Below, piece by piece: positions 1 through 5,579 of a stretch of 5,667 bases of DNA (its first letter is position 1; each line of letters opens with the position of its first letter). A program made the position numbers and the translations under genes. The notes under the pieces were generated by a model. It made no database searches. It was not told the origin of the DNA and saw only the letters and a list, made by a program, of their open reading frames with translations. Source of the stretch: an uncultured Clostridia bacterium (GTDB taxonomy: Bacteria > Bacillota > Clostridia > TANB77 > CAG-508); NCBI GenBank assembly GCA_934177485.1, contig CAKPPF010000016.1:1-5667 (forward strand), given 5' to 3'.

Positions 1-105
1 ACATACGGAAAAGTTTGTTTAAATGATTATAATGGAAAATGGCTTATATTGTTTTCTCATCCGGGCGATTTTACCCCAGTAAAGTCATCATCTTTGGATG
101 AATAA
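1..105 (+). pseudogene. Truncated 1-Cys (Prx6-type) peroxiredoxin remnant
   Basis: The frame is open from the window edge to a TAA at 103-105 and gives 34 residues. The segment GKWLILFSHPGDFTPV (residues 12-27) matches the strongly conserved peroxidatic region of AhpC/TSA peroxiredoxins of the Prx6 type, which normally reads close to GKWVILFSHPADFTPVCTTE. These enzymes reduce hydroperoxides in the cytoplasm through that cysteine. Here the frame reads FTPV followed by Lys-Ser-Ser-Ser and soon a stop, so the peroxidatic cysteine and the rest of the family's usual length of about 200 residues are absent. The break falls at about base 81-83. I infer a stump left by insertion, deletion or recombination, not a working enzyme. 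The N-terminal part lies outside the window, so the start cannot be judged. Confidence 0.8.
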
Positions 106-119
106 ATAAAATGCCTGAT

Positions 120-147
120 ATTTCCTATAATTTTCGTTATCGATAAA
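120..147. other. Possible dif-like Xer recombination site
   Basis: The stretch divides as ATTTCCTATAA, a 6-base centre TTTTCG, and TTATCGATAAA. From memory the Bacillus subtilis dif site is ACTTCCTAGAA, a 6-base centre, TTATGTAAACT. The left arm matches at 9 of 11 positions and the right arm starts with the same TTAT at the correct spacing, but the rest of the right arm is poor. The right half is also a palindrome (TTATCGATAA, 137-146) overlapping GATAAAgTTTATC (142-154), so an operator for the downstream DNA-binding gene is a fair alternative. Confidence 0.3.
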
Positions 148-179
148 GTTTATCAAATTCTGCTTTTAAGTAGCATAAA

Positions 180-198
180 AGCGATTGTGGAGCGATTG
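180..198. repeat. Two direct 8-bp repeats (AGCGATTG), 11-bp period
   Basis: AGCGATTG occurs at 180-187 and again at 191-198, one helical turn apart, and is followed by a further GATTG at 198-202. The pair lies directly upstream of the winged-helix gene start. Same-phase repeats next to a DNA-binding gene suggest an operator or a rudimentary iteron set, but two copies could arise by chance. Confidence 0.35.
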
Positions 199-218
199 AT
201 TGGGAAGAAAAATAAATA

Positions 219-641
219 TTGAAAGAATTTAAAGGAGTATGGATAACATATGAAATATTAACAGATATAAAATTAAATGATAAAGAAAAATTTGTTTATT
301 CGATGATTCTGTATTTGAGTAAAGAAAAAGAATGTATAATGTCAAATTCATATATAAGCGAATTATTAAATATTACAAAAATACAAGCATCAAGAATAAT
401 TAATTCACTGAAGAAAAAAGGATATATAAAGGTAGATATAATTTATAAAGAAAATTCAAGGGAAATAGCATTAAGAAAGATTACACCTATATACAAAAAT
501 GTTAATACCTATAAACAAATCAATACTAGCCCTATTAACACAAATGTTAAAGAGATAATAAATAATAATAAAAATAAATATAAAAGTGACAGAGATTATA
601 TCAATTTCGATTGGACAAGTTTATATGCGAATAATTTTTAG
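219..641 (+). CDS. Winged helix-turn-helix protein, mobile-element replication/regulation type
   Basis: This 140-residue protein starts with the motif KEFKGVWI and continues with a helix and a classic helix-turn-helix (about residues 43-70, SNSYISELLNITKIQASRII then NSLKKKGYIKV) and a short wing (about 71-88). KGVWI plus this HTH is typical of HTH_36-like proteins on plasmids, phages and conjugative elements, where they act in replication initiation or regulation. That role is family knowledge, not shown here. The C-terminal third is Asn/Lys-rich and low in complexity, ending in WTSLYANNF, with no enzymatic motif. The start is TTG at 219, behind a modest GGGAAG at 202-207. No in-frame ATG lies near, since the ATGs at 239 and 250 are out of frame. 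The gene stands alone between a peroxiredoxin stump and a non-coding patch, which fits a leftover of a mobile element. It might be truncated compared with longer replication proteins. Confidence 0.75.
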   Translation: MKEFKGVWITYEILTDIKLNDKEKFVYSMILYLSKEKECIMSNSYISELLNITKIQASRIINSLKKKGYIKVDIIYKENSREIALRKITPIYKNVNTYKQINTSPINTNVKEIINNNKNKYKSDRDYINFDWTSLYANNF

Positions 642-650
642 GGAATTATC

Positions 651-678
651 TTGACATTAATTTTATGAGAGTTAACAT
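651..678 (+). promoter_or_regulatory. Possible sigma-A promoter
   Basis: A perfect TTGACA (651-656) is followed after 16 bases by TAACAT (673-678), a 4 of 6 match to TATAAT. It would transcribe the short ORF and the structured block downstream. The -10 lies inside the left arm of the 672-704 dyad, so a protein binding the dyad would also cover the promoter. Confidence 0.4.
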
Positions 679-704
679 CACACACTAATAGGAGGTGATG
701 TTAA
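672..704 (+). promoter_or_regulatory. Perfect 9-bp dyad with Shine-Dalgarno in the loop
   Basis: TTAACATCA (672-680) and TGATGTTAA (696-704) are exact reverse complements separated by 15 bases that contain AGGAGG (690-695). The ATG at 705 begins directly after the right arm. In RNA the ribosome site would sit in the loop of a hairpin; in DNA the dyad could be an operator. If transcription starts from the 651-678 promoter, the left arm would lie largely upstream of the start, which favours the operator reading. Confidence 0.5.
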
Positions 705-881
705 ATGGAGAAAAAAAAAATTAATATGTTATATAGATTTATCGATTTATATTGGCTTTTTTCTGATAGGAAACGAGACGTCTATGTGACTACTCAGAAA
801 ATAAATAGCACCCTGCTAAAAGCCACGCTTTTAGGCAGTTATAGGGATACGAGATGTCTCCCTGATCCTGCAGTATTGTGA
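705..881 (+). CDS. Short ORF with strong RBS; coding status doubtful
   Basis: An ATG at 705, nine bases after a perfect AGGAGG (690-695), opens a 58-residue frame ending at TGA 879-881. The predicted peptide begins MEKKKINMLYRFIDLYWLF, a basic start followed by a hydrophobic/aromatic stretch, and then becomes compositionally unlike its neighbours (codons such as GAC GTC, GCC ACG, CGA, CTC). I recognise no family. The start is followed by ten A in a row (711-720), where slippage is likely. With one A fewer the frame would give a 27-residue peptide with a hydrophobic core. Most of the ORF overlaps a block rich in inverted repeats, so the later part probably reflects RNA structure and not protein. 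It could be a leader peptide, a small toxin-like peptide, or nothing. Confidence 0.3.
   Translation: MEKKKINMLYRFIDLYWLFSDRKRDVYVTTQKINSTLLKATLLGSYRDTRCLPDPAVL
759..863 (+). ncRNA. Candidate structured RNA with three consecutive hairpins
   Basis: Three stems follow one another. Stem 1 pairs TTTTCTGATAG (759-769) with CTA-c-TCAGAAAA (790-801), eleven pairs with one bulged C. Stem 2 pairs CTGCTAAAAGC (813-823) with GCTTTTAG-g-CAG (827-838) around a CAC loop, also eleven pairs with one bulged G. Stem 3 pairs AGGGA (843-847) with TCCCT (859-863). Alternative pairings exist: GAGACGTCT (775-783) with AGATGTCTC (852-860, one G-U), and CCCT (811-814) with AGGG (843-846). Bases 761-880 are about 43% GC while 881-1000 are about 18%, a typical sign of a structured RNA in an AT-rich genome. 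I do not recognise a known riboswitch, T-box, tRNA, retron or tracrRNA signature. The strand is inferred from the upstream promoter and gene direction. Confidence 0.45.
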
Positions 882-987
882 AATAATTGATTTTCAATTT
901 TCAAGCTCTTAATATTTTAACATAGTTATTAACAATTATATAAAATAAAAAATAACCCAAAACAATTTACAAAAATTGACAAAAGTG
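882..987. other. AT-rich intergenic stretch, no gene seen
   Basis: The rest of the 642-1037 gap after the structured block is very AT-rich and holds no ORF of note. A small hairpin AATTGA-ttt-TCAATT (885-899) followed by TTTC might act as a weak terminator for an RNA made from the block upstream. I see nothing else supportable. Confidence 0.5.
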
Positions 988-1016
988 TTGAATTTCCAGA
1001 TTTTTTATGATAAAAT
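988..1016 (+). promoter_or_regulatory. Extended -10 promoter for the 1038-3817 unit
   Basis: TTGAAT (988-993) and TAAAAT (1011-1016) are 17 bases apart, and a TG at 1008-1009 with one base before the -10 makes a proper extended -10 element. Transcription should begin near 1022-1024, leaving a leader of only about 15 bases with an AAAGGA ribosome site (1024-1029) eight bases before the ATG at 1038. Confidence 0.65.
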
Positions 1017-1037
1017 GATAAACAAAGGAAAAATAAC

Positions 1038-1685
1038 ATGGAAAAAATAATCGAAGGAATGGGAAAAATAGAATTTGGAAGATTCTATAATAACGAGAAT
1101 AAAATTATTTCTTCTTTAGATGAGTCACCAATTATAGATAGTAAAAAAATACAAACTATTTCATCAGTTCAGTTAAAAGAATTGCTTGATAATGATTACA
1201 TCTTTAATCTTATATCTCATAGAAATAAGATTATTGTGTATAGTACTAATCCTATCAATTTATTATCTAAATATAGATTTGATATATTTGTGAAGTATTA
1301 CTATGTTAAATCATATATTGAAAATTATGATTTAAAAGAAGCTAAAAAGATATATTTATCACATATAAAAGCATTTAATAATTTTCATGAACCTGATGGC
1401 AGAAAAAACAATGCAAAAGATTTTATAATAAAGTTTAATTCCCTTATAGAAAACATCAAATCTTGCAAGAATTTAGATAAAACTATAATTCCAATTAGTA
1501 CAACAGGAATACCTATTGATGGAGCTCACAGAATTGCAATTGCTTTATATTTTGATTTAAAAATACAATATTGTGTATTTGATTTGTTAGATGGAAAATA
1601 TGATGAAATATTTTTCTTACAAAGAGGAATGCCCTATAAATACGTTCAAGAAATAAAAGACTTATCTAAAAAAATACTAAAATAA
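1038..1685 (+). CDS. ParB/sulfiredoxin-fold-like protein with DGAHR motif
   Basis: This 215-residue soluble protein has no signal peptide or membrane segment. The only clear motif is IPIDGAHRIAIALYFDLKI (about residues 158-176), which matches the D-G-x-H-R-x-A-A nucleotide-binding loop of the ParB N-terminal/sulfiredoxin fold. Before it comes PISTTG, in the position where this fold carries its phosphate-contacting strand and turn. The middle (about 85-120, YYYVKSYIENYDLKEAKKIY and AFNNFHEPDG) is helical. Similar DGAHR proteins occur, as I recall, in capsule and LPS loci beside glycosyltransferases, which fits the glycosyltransferase gene 71 bases downstream. The ParB DNA-binding HTH is absent, so chromosome partitioning is unlikely. 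ParB-fold proteins can bind or hydrolyse CTP/ATP or transfer phosphate, but the activity here is unknown. The ATG at 1038 is set by AAAGGA eight bases upstream. Confidence 0.7.
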   Translation: MEKIIEGMGKIEFGRFYNNENKIISSLDESPIIDSKKIQTISSVQLKELLDNDYIFNLISHRNKIIVYSTNPINLLSKYRFDIFVKYYYVKSYIENYDLKEAKKIYLSHIKAFNNFHEPDGRKNNAKDFIIKFNSLIENIKSCKNLDKTIIPISTTGIPIDGAHRIAIALYFDLKIQYCVFDLLDGKYDEIFFLQRGMPYKYVQEIKDLSKKILK

Positions 1686-1703
1686 ATATGATAGTAACCA
1701 ATG

Positions 1704-1738
1704 ATGAAGATTTAACTTAATGTTATGTCTTCATTTTT
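1704..1738 (+). terminator. Weak terminator-like hairpin / possible attenuator
   Basis: ATGAAGA (1704-1710) pairs with TCTTCAT (1728-1734), with inner pairs TAAC (1713-1716) and GTTA (1722-1725) around a TTAAT loop, followed by a run of five T (1734-1738). The stem is AT-rich and interrupted. No room for a new promoter exists between it and the ribosome site at 1743, so the next gene must be read through it. It probably lowers expression of the downstream genes. Confidence 0.5.
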
Positions 1739-1756
1739 GCATAAGGAGGAAAGATT

Positions 1757-3184
1757 ATGAGCTTAATAGTATGTTATATAATTTTAATTTTTGAGGTTTT
1801 TACAGGATTTTGGTGCTTGTATAGAAGTTTTAAATATATTTGTAACCAAAATCAAAAAACTAAAAATAAAATGGAACTAAATGAAAAGAAACCAAATATT
1901 CTTATTGTTATTCCTTGCTTGAGAGAACAAGATATAATTATTCAAACATTAAATTATTTTTTAGAATTAACTAATGATTTAGATAATGTCAAACTTTTAG
2001 TTGTAACAACGCAAAAAGAAGAATTTGAAAAAGAAAATAATTTACACTTAAAAGACCAGTTTATAAAAGATGTTAAAAGTAATATGGAATTACAAAAACT
2101 AATTAACAAGTACAATAAAATATTATCTACAAATGAAATTAAGGAAATTTTAAAGTGTGGCAAGTTAGAAAATATAGAAGAAATCATAAACAATAAAATC
2201 CAGAAATTCCAAACTACTAATACTTTAATAGAAGAATTTATAATTCAAAACCATTTGAAAGAAAGAATATATCATTTTCACTATCCTGATACCAAAGGAA
2301 TAATGGCAGATCAATTAAATTATGTATTAAATAACTTTGAATTTAAAGATGAAAAAAATTATTACTTTTCAGTTTATAATGCTGACAGTATTCCTAATAA
2401 AAATACAATTAAAGAAGTTTTAGAAACTATAAATGGAAATGATGAGCCTAAAGTTATACAACAATATTCTGTTCCAATAAGTAATTGGAATGAGTTATCT
2501 AATTTAATGAAAGGATTTTCTATATATCAATCTAATTTTGAACTTAGGTATGGATTAATAAATTCATATTTTCCTAACGAATTATTGTATACATATGTAG
2601 TCGGACATGGCATGTATATTAGAGTTGATTTATTAAAGAAAATTGGTGGATTTGAAACTAAATATTGGTGTGAAGATATATATATGAGTTATGTGCTAAG
2701 AAATAAAGGTATATCGATTTATCCAATAAAGACATTAGAAATTATGCAATCTCCACAGTATTTATCTATACTAACGAAACAAAACGCAGTATGGTTTAAG
2801 ACCTCGTTTGAATGTTTGAAAATTTTTAAAGATGTTTTTAATCAAAATAGAAAATTAAATTTAAATAGTATAGGGTGGTTAATACAAAGAATAAGAATGA
2901 ATATAACATGGCTTGGTTTGCCATTAGCATTTTTATATACAATTATAATATCTATTTTGAATAAAAATATTATATTGTTTGTATTATCCATACTGTCATA
3001 TTTTGTAATGATTCTGCTAGAATATGGAAGCACTATTAAGTTAATTGAAAAATTGACGGAAACAACTTTGAAAAACAAAATCAAAATTTTGTGTAATACA
3101 ATATTGGCAACTTCTATTTCAAATATAGGACCAATATATTCTTTAGTATCACGAAAGAAAGAAAAATATAAAACAGTAAGGTAG
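1757..3184 (+). CDS. Membrane family 2 glycosyltransferase
   Basis: This 475-residue protein has an N-terminal membrane helix (about 3-25), a cytoplasmic GT-A domain (about 46-340) and three C-terminal hydrophobic segments (about 383-402, 404-424, 445-463). GT2 landmarks appear in order: PNILIVIPCLREQD (46-59), the nucleotide-binding strand; KGIMADQLNYVL (180-191), equivalent to the KgxAxxLN motif; VYNADS (206-211), the DxD-like metal site with only one Asp; GHGMYIR (283-289); and GGFETKYWCED (297-307), with the acceptor-side E306-D307. The product-gating QxxRW is replaced by QNAVW (342-346). A long charged helical insertion (about 88-170) separates the first two motifs. It should transfer a sugar from a nucleotide sugar to a lipid or growing polysaccharide at the membrane; donor and acceptor cannot be read. 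The start is ATG 1757, seven bases after AAGGAGG (1743-1749). The kinase gene follows after 8 bases and its TAGGAG ribosome site overlaps this stop codon, suggesting translational coupling. Confidence 0.88.
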   Translation: MSLIVCYIILIFEVFTGFWCLYRSFKYICNQNQKTKNKMELNEKKPNILIVIPCLREQDIIIQTLNYFLELTNDLDNVKLLVVTTQKEEFEKENNLHLKDQFIKDVKSNMELQKLINKYNKILSTNEIKEILKCGKLENIEEIINNKIQKFQTTNTLIEEFIIQNHLKERIYHFHYPDTKGIMADQLNYVLNNFEFKDEKNYYFSVYNADSIPNKNTIKEVLETINGNDEPKVIQQYSVPISNWNELSNLMKGFSIYQSNFELRYGLINSYFPNELLYTYVVGHGMYIRVDLLKKIGGFETKYWCEDIYMSYVLRNKGISIYPIKTLEIMQSPQYLSILTKQNAVWFKTSFECLKIFKDVFNQNRKLNLNSIGWLIQRIRMNITWLGLPLAFLYTIIISILNKNIILFVLSILSYFVMILLEYGSTIKLIEKLTETTLKNKIKILCNTILATSISNIGPIYSLVSRKKEKYKTVR

Positions 3185-3192
3185 GAGTAACT

Positions 3193-3817
3193 ATGAATAG
3201 AGGAAAGATAATTGTAGTAGAAGGACCTTCTAATTCAGGCAAAACAACAACTTGCCAGAACATGAAAAATTATGCTGATTGTATAGTAATTGATGAATGT
3301 ATGATATATGAAAAAAATCCTCCTAGACCATCTCAAAATTATGAACAAGAAATACAAAATCAATTGTTCTTCTTCGAAGTAGAAAGACGAAGAATGAAGA
3401 AAGCAACCACACTTGCTTTAGAAGGAAAAAATGTTATTTTGGACAGATGTGCGTTATCTACAGTAGCAATTAGTTATGCATTTGAAAAATTAGGAAAATA
3501 TCCAACTTTTAAACATGCAATGCGGTCAATATGAAAAATTGTTTAAAGACCGTACACTGTTACAACCAGATGAATACATATTTTTATACGCCAATAATGA
3601 TAGTATAATGCAAAGAAATAAAACAAGAGGAAAAGAATTATCAAAATCATGGATTGATACTTCTTTCACAGATTATCAAAATGAATTTTATGAAACAGTA
3701 TCAAAAAAAATACCTAATAGTAGAAGAATATCTACTGCTGGAAAAGATAAAATGTATGTAAGTAGAATCATTGCACAAATTTTAAATGTTCAAGAATTAA
3801 CTGATAGAAATATATAA
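3193..3817 (+). pseudogene. P-loop nucleoside/nucleotide-type kinase, split by a frameshift
   Basis: Two overlapping frames make one kinase. The first (3193-3534) has a Walker A GPSNSGKT (residues 11-18) behind a hydrophobic strand, a substrate-contacting region rich in Glu/Arg (52-68), and VILDRCALSTVAISYA (81-96), whose DR resembles the DRS element of deoxynucleoside and thymidylate kinases. The second continues from about 3526 to TAA 3815-3817 with PDEYIFLYAN and a lid-like RNKTRGKE. Joined by dropping one base near 3523-3526, the sequence reads smoothly (HAMR then QYEKLFKD) and gives about 207 residues, normal for this family. The second part has no ribosome site of its own before its ATG at 3515, so two separate genes are unlikely. 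Substrate is unknown: a nucleoside or nucleoside monophosphate is most likely, but small-molecule kinases share this fold. Whether it is a dead gene, a sequencing error or a recoded gene is open. Confidence 0.8.
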
Positions 3818-3897
3818 AAAGCATTGCTAAAAATATATAAGTATAATAAAATGTAAAAAACATATAAATTTTAGTTATATTAATAGGAGGAATGAAT

Positions 3898-4425
3898 ATG
3901 GCAACATTTTATTTAATTAGACACGGTAAACCAGATTATACATATGGAGATACACACGGATTTATAGGACAAGGACATGATTTTGCACCATTGGAAAAAG
4001 ATAGAATAAAAGATGTTATAGAAACATCCAAAGATACTAGATTAAAAAATGCACAAATTATTGTAGCTTCACCATATACAAGAGCATTGCAAACAGCTAG
4101 TATAATATCCAAAGAAACAGGACTTGAAATTGTGGTCGAGCCAGATATAAGAGAATGGCAACCAGACCTTACATATCAATACAAAAATAGTGATGAAATG
4201 AAAGAATACTATAAAGATTATATTGAAAATAATGGAGTTTATCCAACCAATGAAAAAAGGAAATGGGAAACAAAAGAACAATTAAAGAATAGAGTTATGT
4301 CTGTTATTGATAAATATAAAGAAAAATATGATAGAATAATTGTAGTTGCTCATAAAATGGCTTTTCAATCTATTTGTGATTGTGGAGACATGAAACCTGC
4401 TGAAATTTTTGAGACTACTTTTTAA
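3898..4425 (+). CDS. Histidine phosphatase (phosphoglycerate mutase-like) family protein
   Basis: Starting at ATG 3898 the protein has 175 residues. It carries the complete histidine phosphatase active site: the R-H-G signature in FYLIRHGKP (R8, phospho-accepting H9), R62 in SPYTRALQTA, the acid E86 in DIREW, and the second histidine H152 in VVAHKM. Such enzymes remove phosphate from small metabolites, sugars, nucleotides or proteins through a phosphohistidine; the substrate is not evident. The short length and lack of the mutase-specific insertions favour a phosphatase over a glycolytic mutase. The AGGAGG at 3885-3890 lies seven bases before 3898 but only one base before an upstream in-frame ATG (3892), so 3898 is the likely start. 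It lies 80 bases after the kinase and 26 bases before the HD gene, so it probably shares a transcript with the latter. TATAAT at 3842-3847 could be a -10, but no matching -35 is visible. Confidence 0.9.
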   Translation: MATFYLIRHGKPDYTYGDTHGFIGQGHDFAPLEKDRIKDVIETSKDTRLKNAQIIVASPYTRALQTASIISKETGLEIVVEPDIREWQPDLTYQYKNSDEMKEYYKDYIENNGVYPTNEKRKWETKEQLKNRVMSVIDKYKEKYDRIIVVAHKMAFQSICDCGDMKPAEIFETTF

Positions 4426-4451
4426 ATTAAACTGGAAATGGAGAAAAAGTA

Positions 4452-5501
4452 ATGAATGAATATTTTGAAAATTTAAATGAAACAATAAAAGAATATTTTA
4501 AAGTATTATCAGATGAAATACCGGACTTTTTATATGACTATATAAATACGAAGCCAATGCAAAGGATAGGAAAAATTGGTTGTGGATGTGGAACAGACTA
4601 TACTAAAATATTTAATAATAAGTTTTTCTATTCAAACCTAGACCATAGTATAGGAGTTGCTTTAATTATTTGGAACTTTACAAAAAATAAAAAGCAAACA
4701 ATTGCAGGACTTTTTCATGATATTAGTACACCTGTATTTAAACATTGTATTGATTTTATGAATGGAGATCACGAAACACAGGAATCTACTGAAGAGTTAA
4801 CAACATATATGATAAAAAATTCAAAAGAAATAATGGAGTTGCTAGAAAGAGATAATATAAAAGTAGACGAAGTAGATGATTATCATATATATCCAATAGC
4901 AGATAACGATACTCCAAAATTATCAGCAGATAGATTAGAATATACTTTCACTAATGGTCTATATTTTAAAGAAGTTTGGAATATACAAAAAATCAAGGAA
5001 ATTTACTCTAATATCGAAATACAAATAAACGAGGATAATATACAAGAATTAGGATTTAAAGATAAAAATATAGCAGAAGAATTCATAGTTGGTGCAAGTC
5101 AACTATGGCCATTATGGGTATCAAATGAAGATAAACTAGCTATGCAATTTTTAGCAGATACTGTAAAGAAAATGTCTGAAGAAAATCTTTTAACTAAAAA
5201 GGATTTATATACTTTATCTGAAAAAGAAGTAATAAATAAAATAGAAAATTGTAATAACGAAAAAATTTCAAAGTGTTTCAAATTATTTAGAAACTCAAGC
5301 AAAATATCAGAAAGCGATTTTCCTGTTTTTGATAAATATTGCGTTAGCATAACTGCTAAAAGAAGGTATATAGTTCCATTGGTAGAAGATTCAGATTCCT
5401 ATAAGAGAATAAATGTTGTTTCTAATCTTGCTAAAGAAAAAATAGATAATTATTTACAGTTTAAAACTAAAAAGTATGCATATTTAGATTTTGATTTTTA
5501 A
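4452..5501 (+). CDS. HD-domain phosphohydrolase
   Basis: This 349-residue soluble protein shows the H...HD...D metal-binding set of the HD superfamily: H65 in NLDHSIGVALII, H89-D90 in IAGLFHDIS, and D160 in LSADRLEYTF. H98 and H107 may be further ligands. The arrangement recalls dGTP triphosphohydrolase-like and related nucleotide-cleaving HD proteins, but the C-terminal 180 residues are a charged helical region I cannot assign, so the substrate remains unknown. A GCGCGTDY stretch (43-50) precedes the first histidine, in the place where these proteins keep a substrate-facing loop. Translation starts at ATG 4452, eight bases after GGAG (4440-4443). It lies 26 bases downstream of the histidine phosphatase and ends shortly before a strong terminator, so it is the last gene of the unit. 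Together with the phosphatase and upstream kinase it suggests nucleotide or phosphometabolite turnover (inference). Confidence 0.85.
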   Translation: MNEYFENLNETIKEYFKVLSDEIPDFLYDYINTKPMQRIGKIGCGCGTDYTKIFNNKFFYSNLDHSIGVALIIWNFTKNKKQTIAGLFHDISTPVFKHCIDFMNGDHETQESTEELTTYMIKNSKEIMELLERDNIKVDEVDDYHIYPIADNDTPKLSADRLEYTFTNGLYFKEVWNIQKIKEIYSNIEIQINEDNIQELGFKDKNIAEEFIVGASQLWPLWVSNEDKLAMQFLADTVKKMSEENLLTKKDLYTLSEKEVINKIENCNNEKISKCFKLFRNSSKISESDFPVFDKYCVSITAKRRYIVPLVEDSDSYKRINVVSNLAKEKIDNYLQFKTKKYAYLDFDF

Positions 5502-5527
5502 TTATATACAATGTTATAGCTCAAAAG

Positions 5528-5565
5528 AAATGATAATTATGTTTTATACATAATTATCATTTTTT
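5528..5565 (+). terminator. Strong intrinsic terminator
   Basis: ATGATAATTATG (5530-5541) and CATAATTATCAT (5549-5560) form a perfect 12-bp stem around a 7-base loop, extendable by two A-T pairs, followed directly by a run of T to 5565. It closes the unit ending with the HD gene. The reverse strand has an A-rich mirror, so it may also work for transcripts arriving from the right. Confidence 0.88.
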
Positions 5566-5579
5566 GCGTTTATATAATT

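Noticed and set aside
764..795. dif-like site on the minus strand (TTTCCTAT core)
   Set aside because: Only the left-arm core matches; no acceptable right arm lies at the required spacing, and the bases are explained by hairpin 1.
650..900. Retron, CRISPR array or group II intron in the gene-free gap
   Set aside because: There is no reverse transcriptase, no spaced identical repeats, no intron boundary or domain V-like hairpin and no Cas gene in the window.
991..1016. Second dif-like site (ATTTCC followed by TTTATGATAAAA)
   Set aside because: The arm spacing is wrong and the left arm matches only at its first six bases; the sequence is better explained as the promoter.
1954..2193. Minus-strand ORFs here and at 2842-3084, 4069-4281, 4282-4485 and 5099-5350
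   Set aside because: All lie opposite well-supported genes, have no ribosome sites or recognisable domains, and their Phe/Ser/Leu-rich composition is the usual mirror of AT-rich coding DNA.
3515..3817. Second half of the kinase as an independent gene
   Set aside because: No ribosome site precedes ATG 3515 and the product lacks the P-loop; it fits as the C-terminal part of the upstream kinase.
3892..3897. Upstream ATG as start of the histidine phosphatase
   Set aside because: It is one base from the AGGAGG, too close for initiation; the ATG at 3898 has a seven-base spacing and begins directly with the family's first strand.
3818..3897. Promoter upstream of the histidine phosphatase (TATAAT 3842-3847)
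   Set aside because: The closest -35-like TTGCTA is only 12 bases away and there is no extended -10; in such AT-rich DNA a lone TATAAT is weak evidence.
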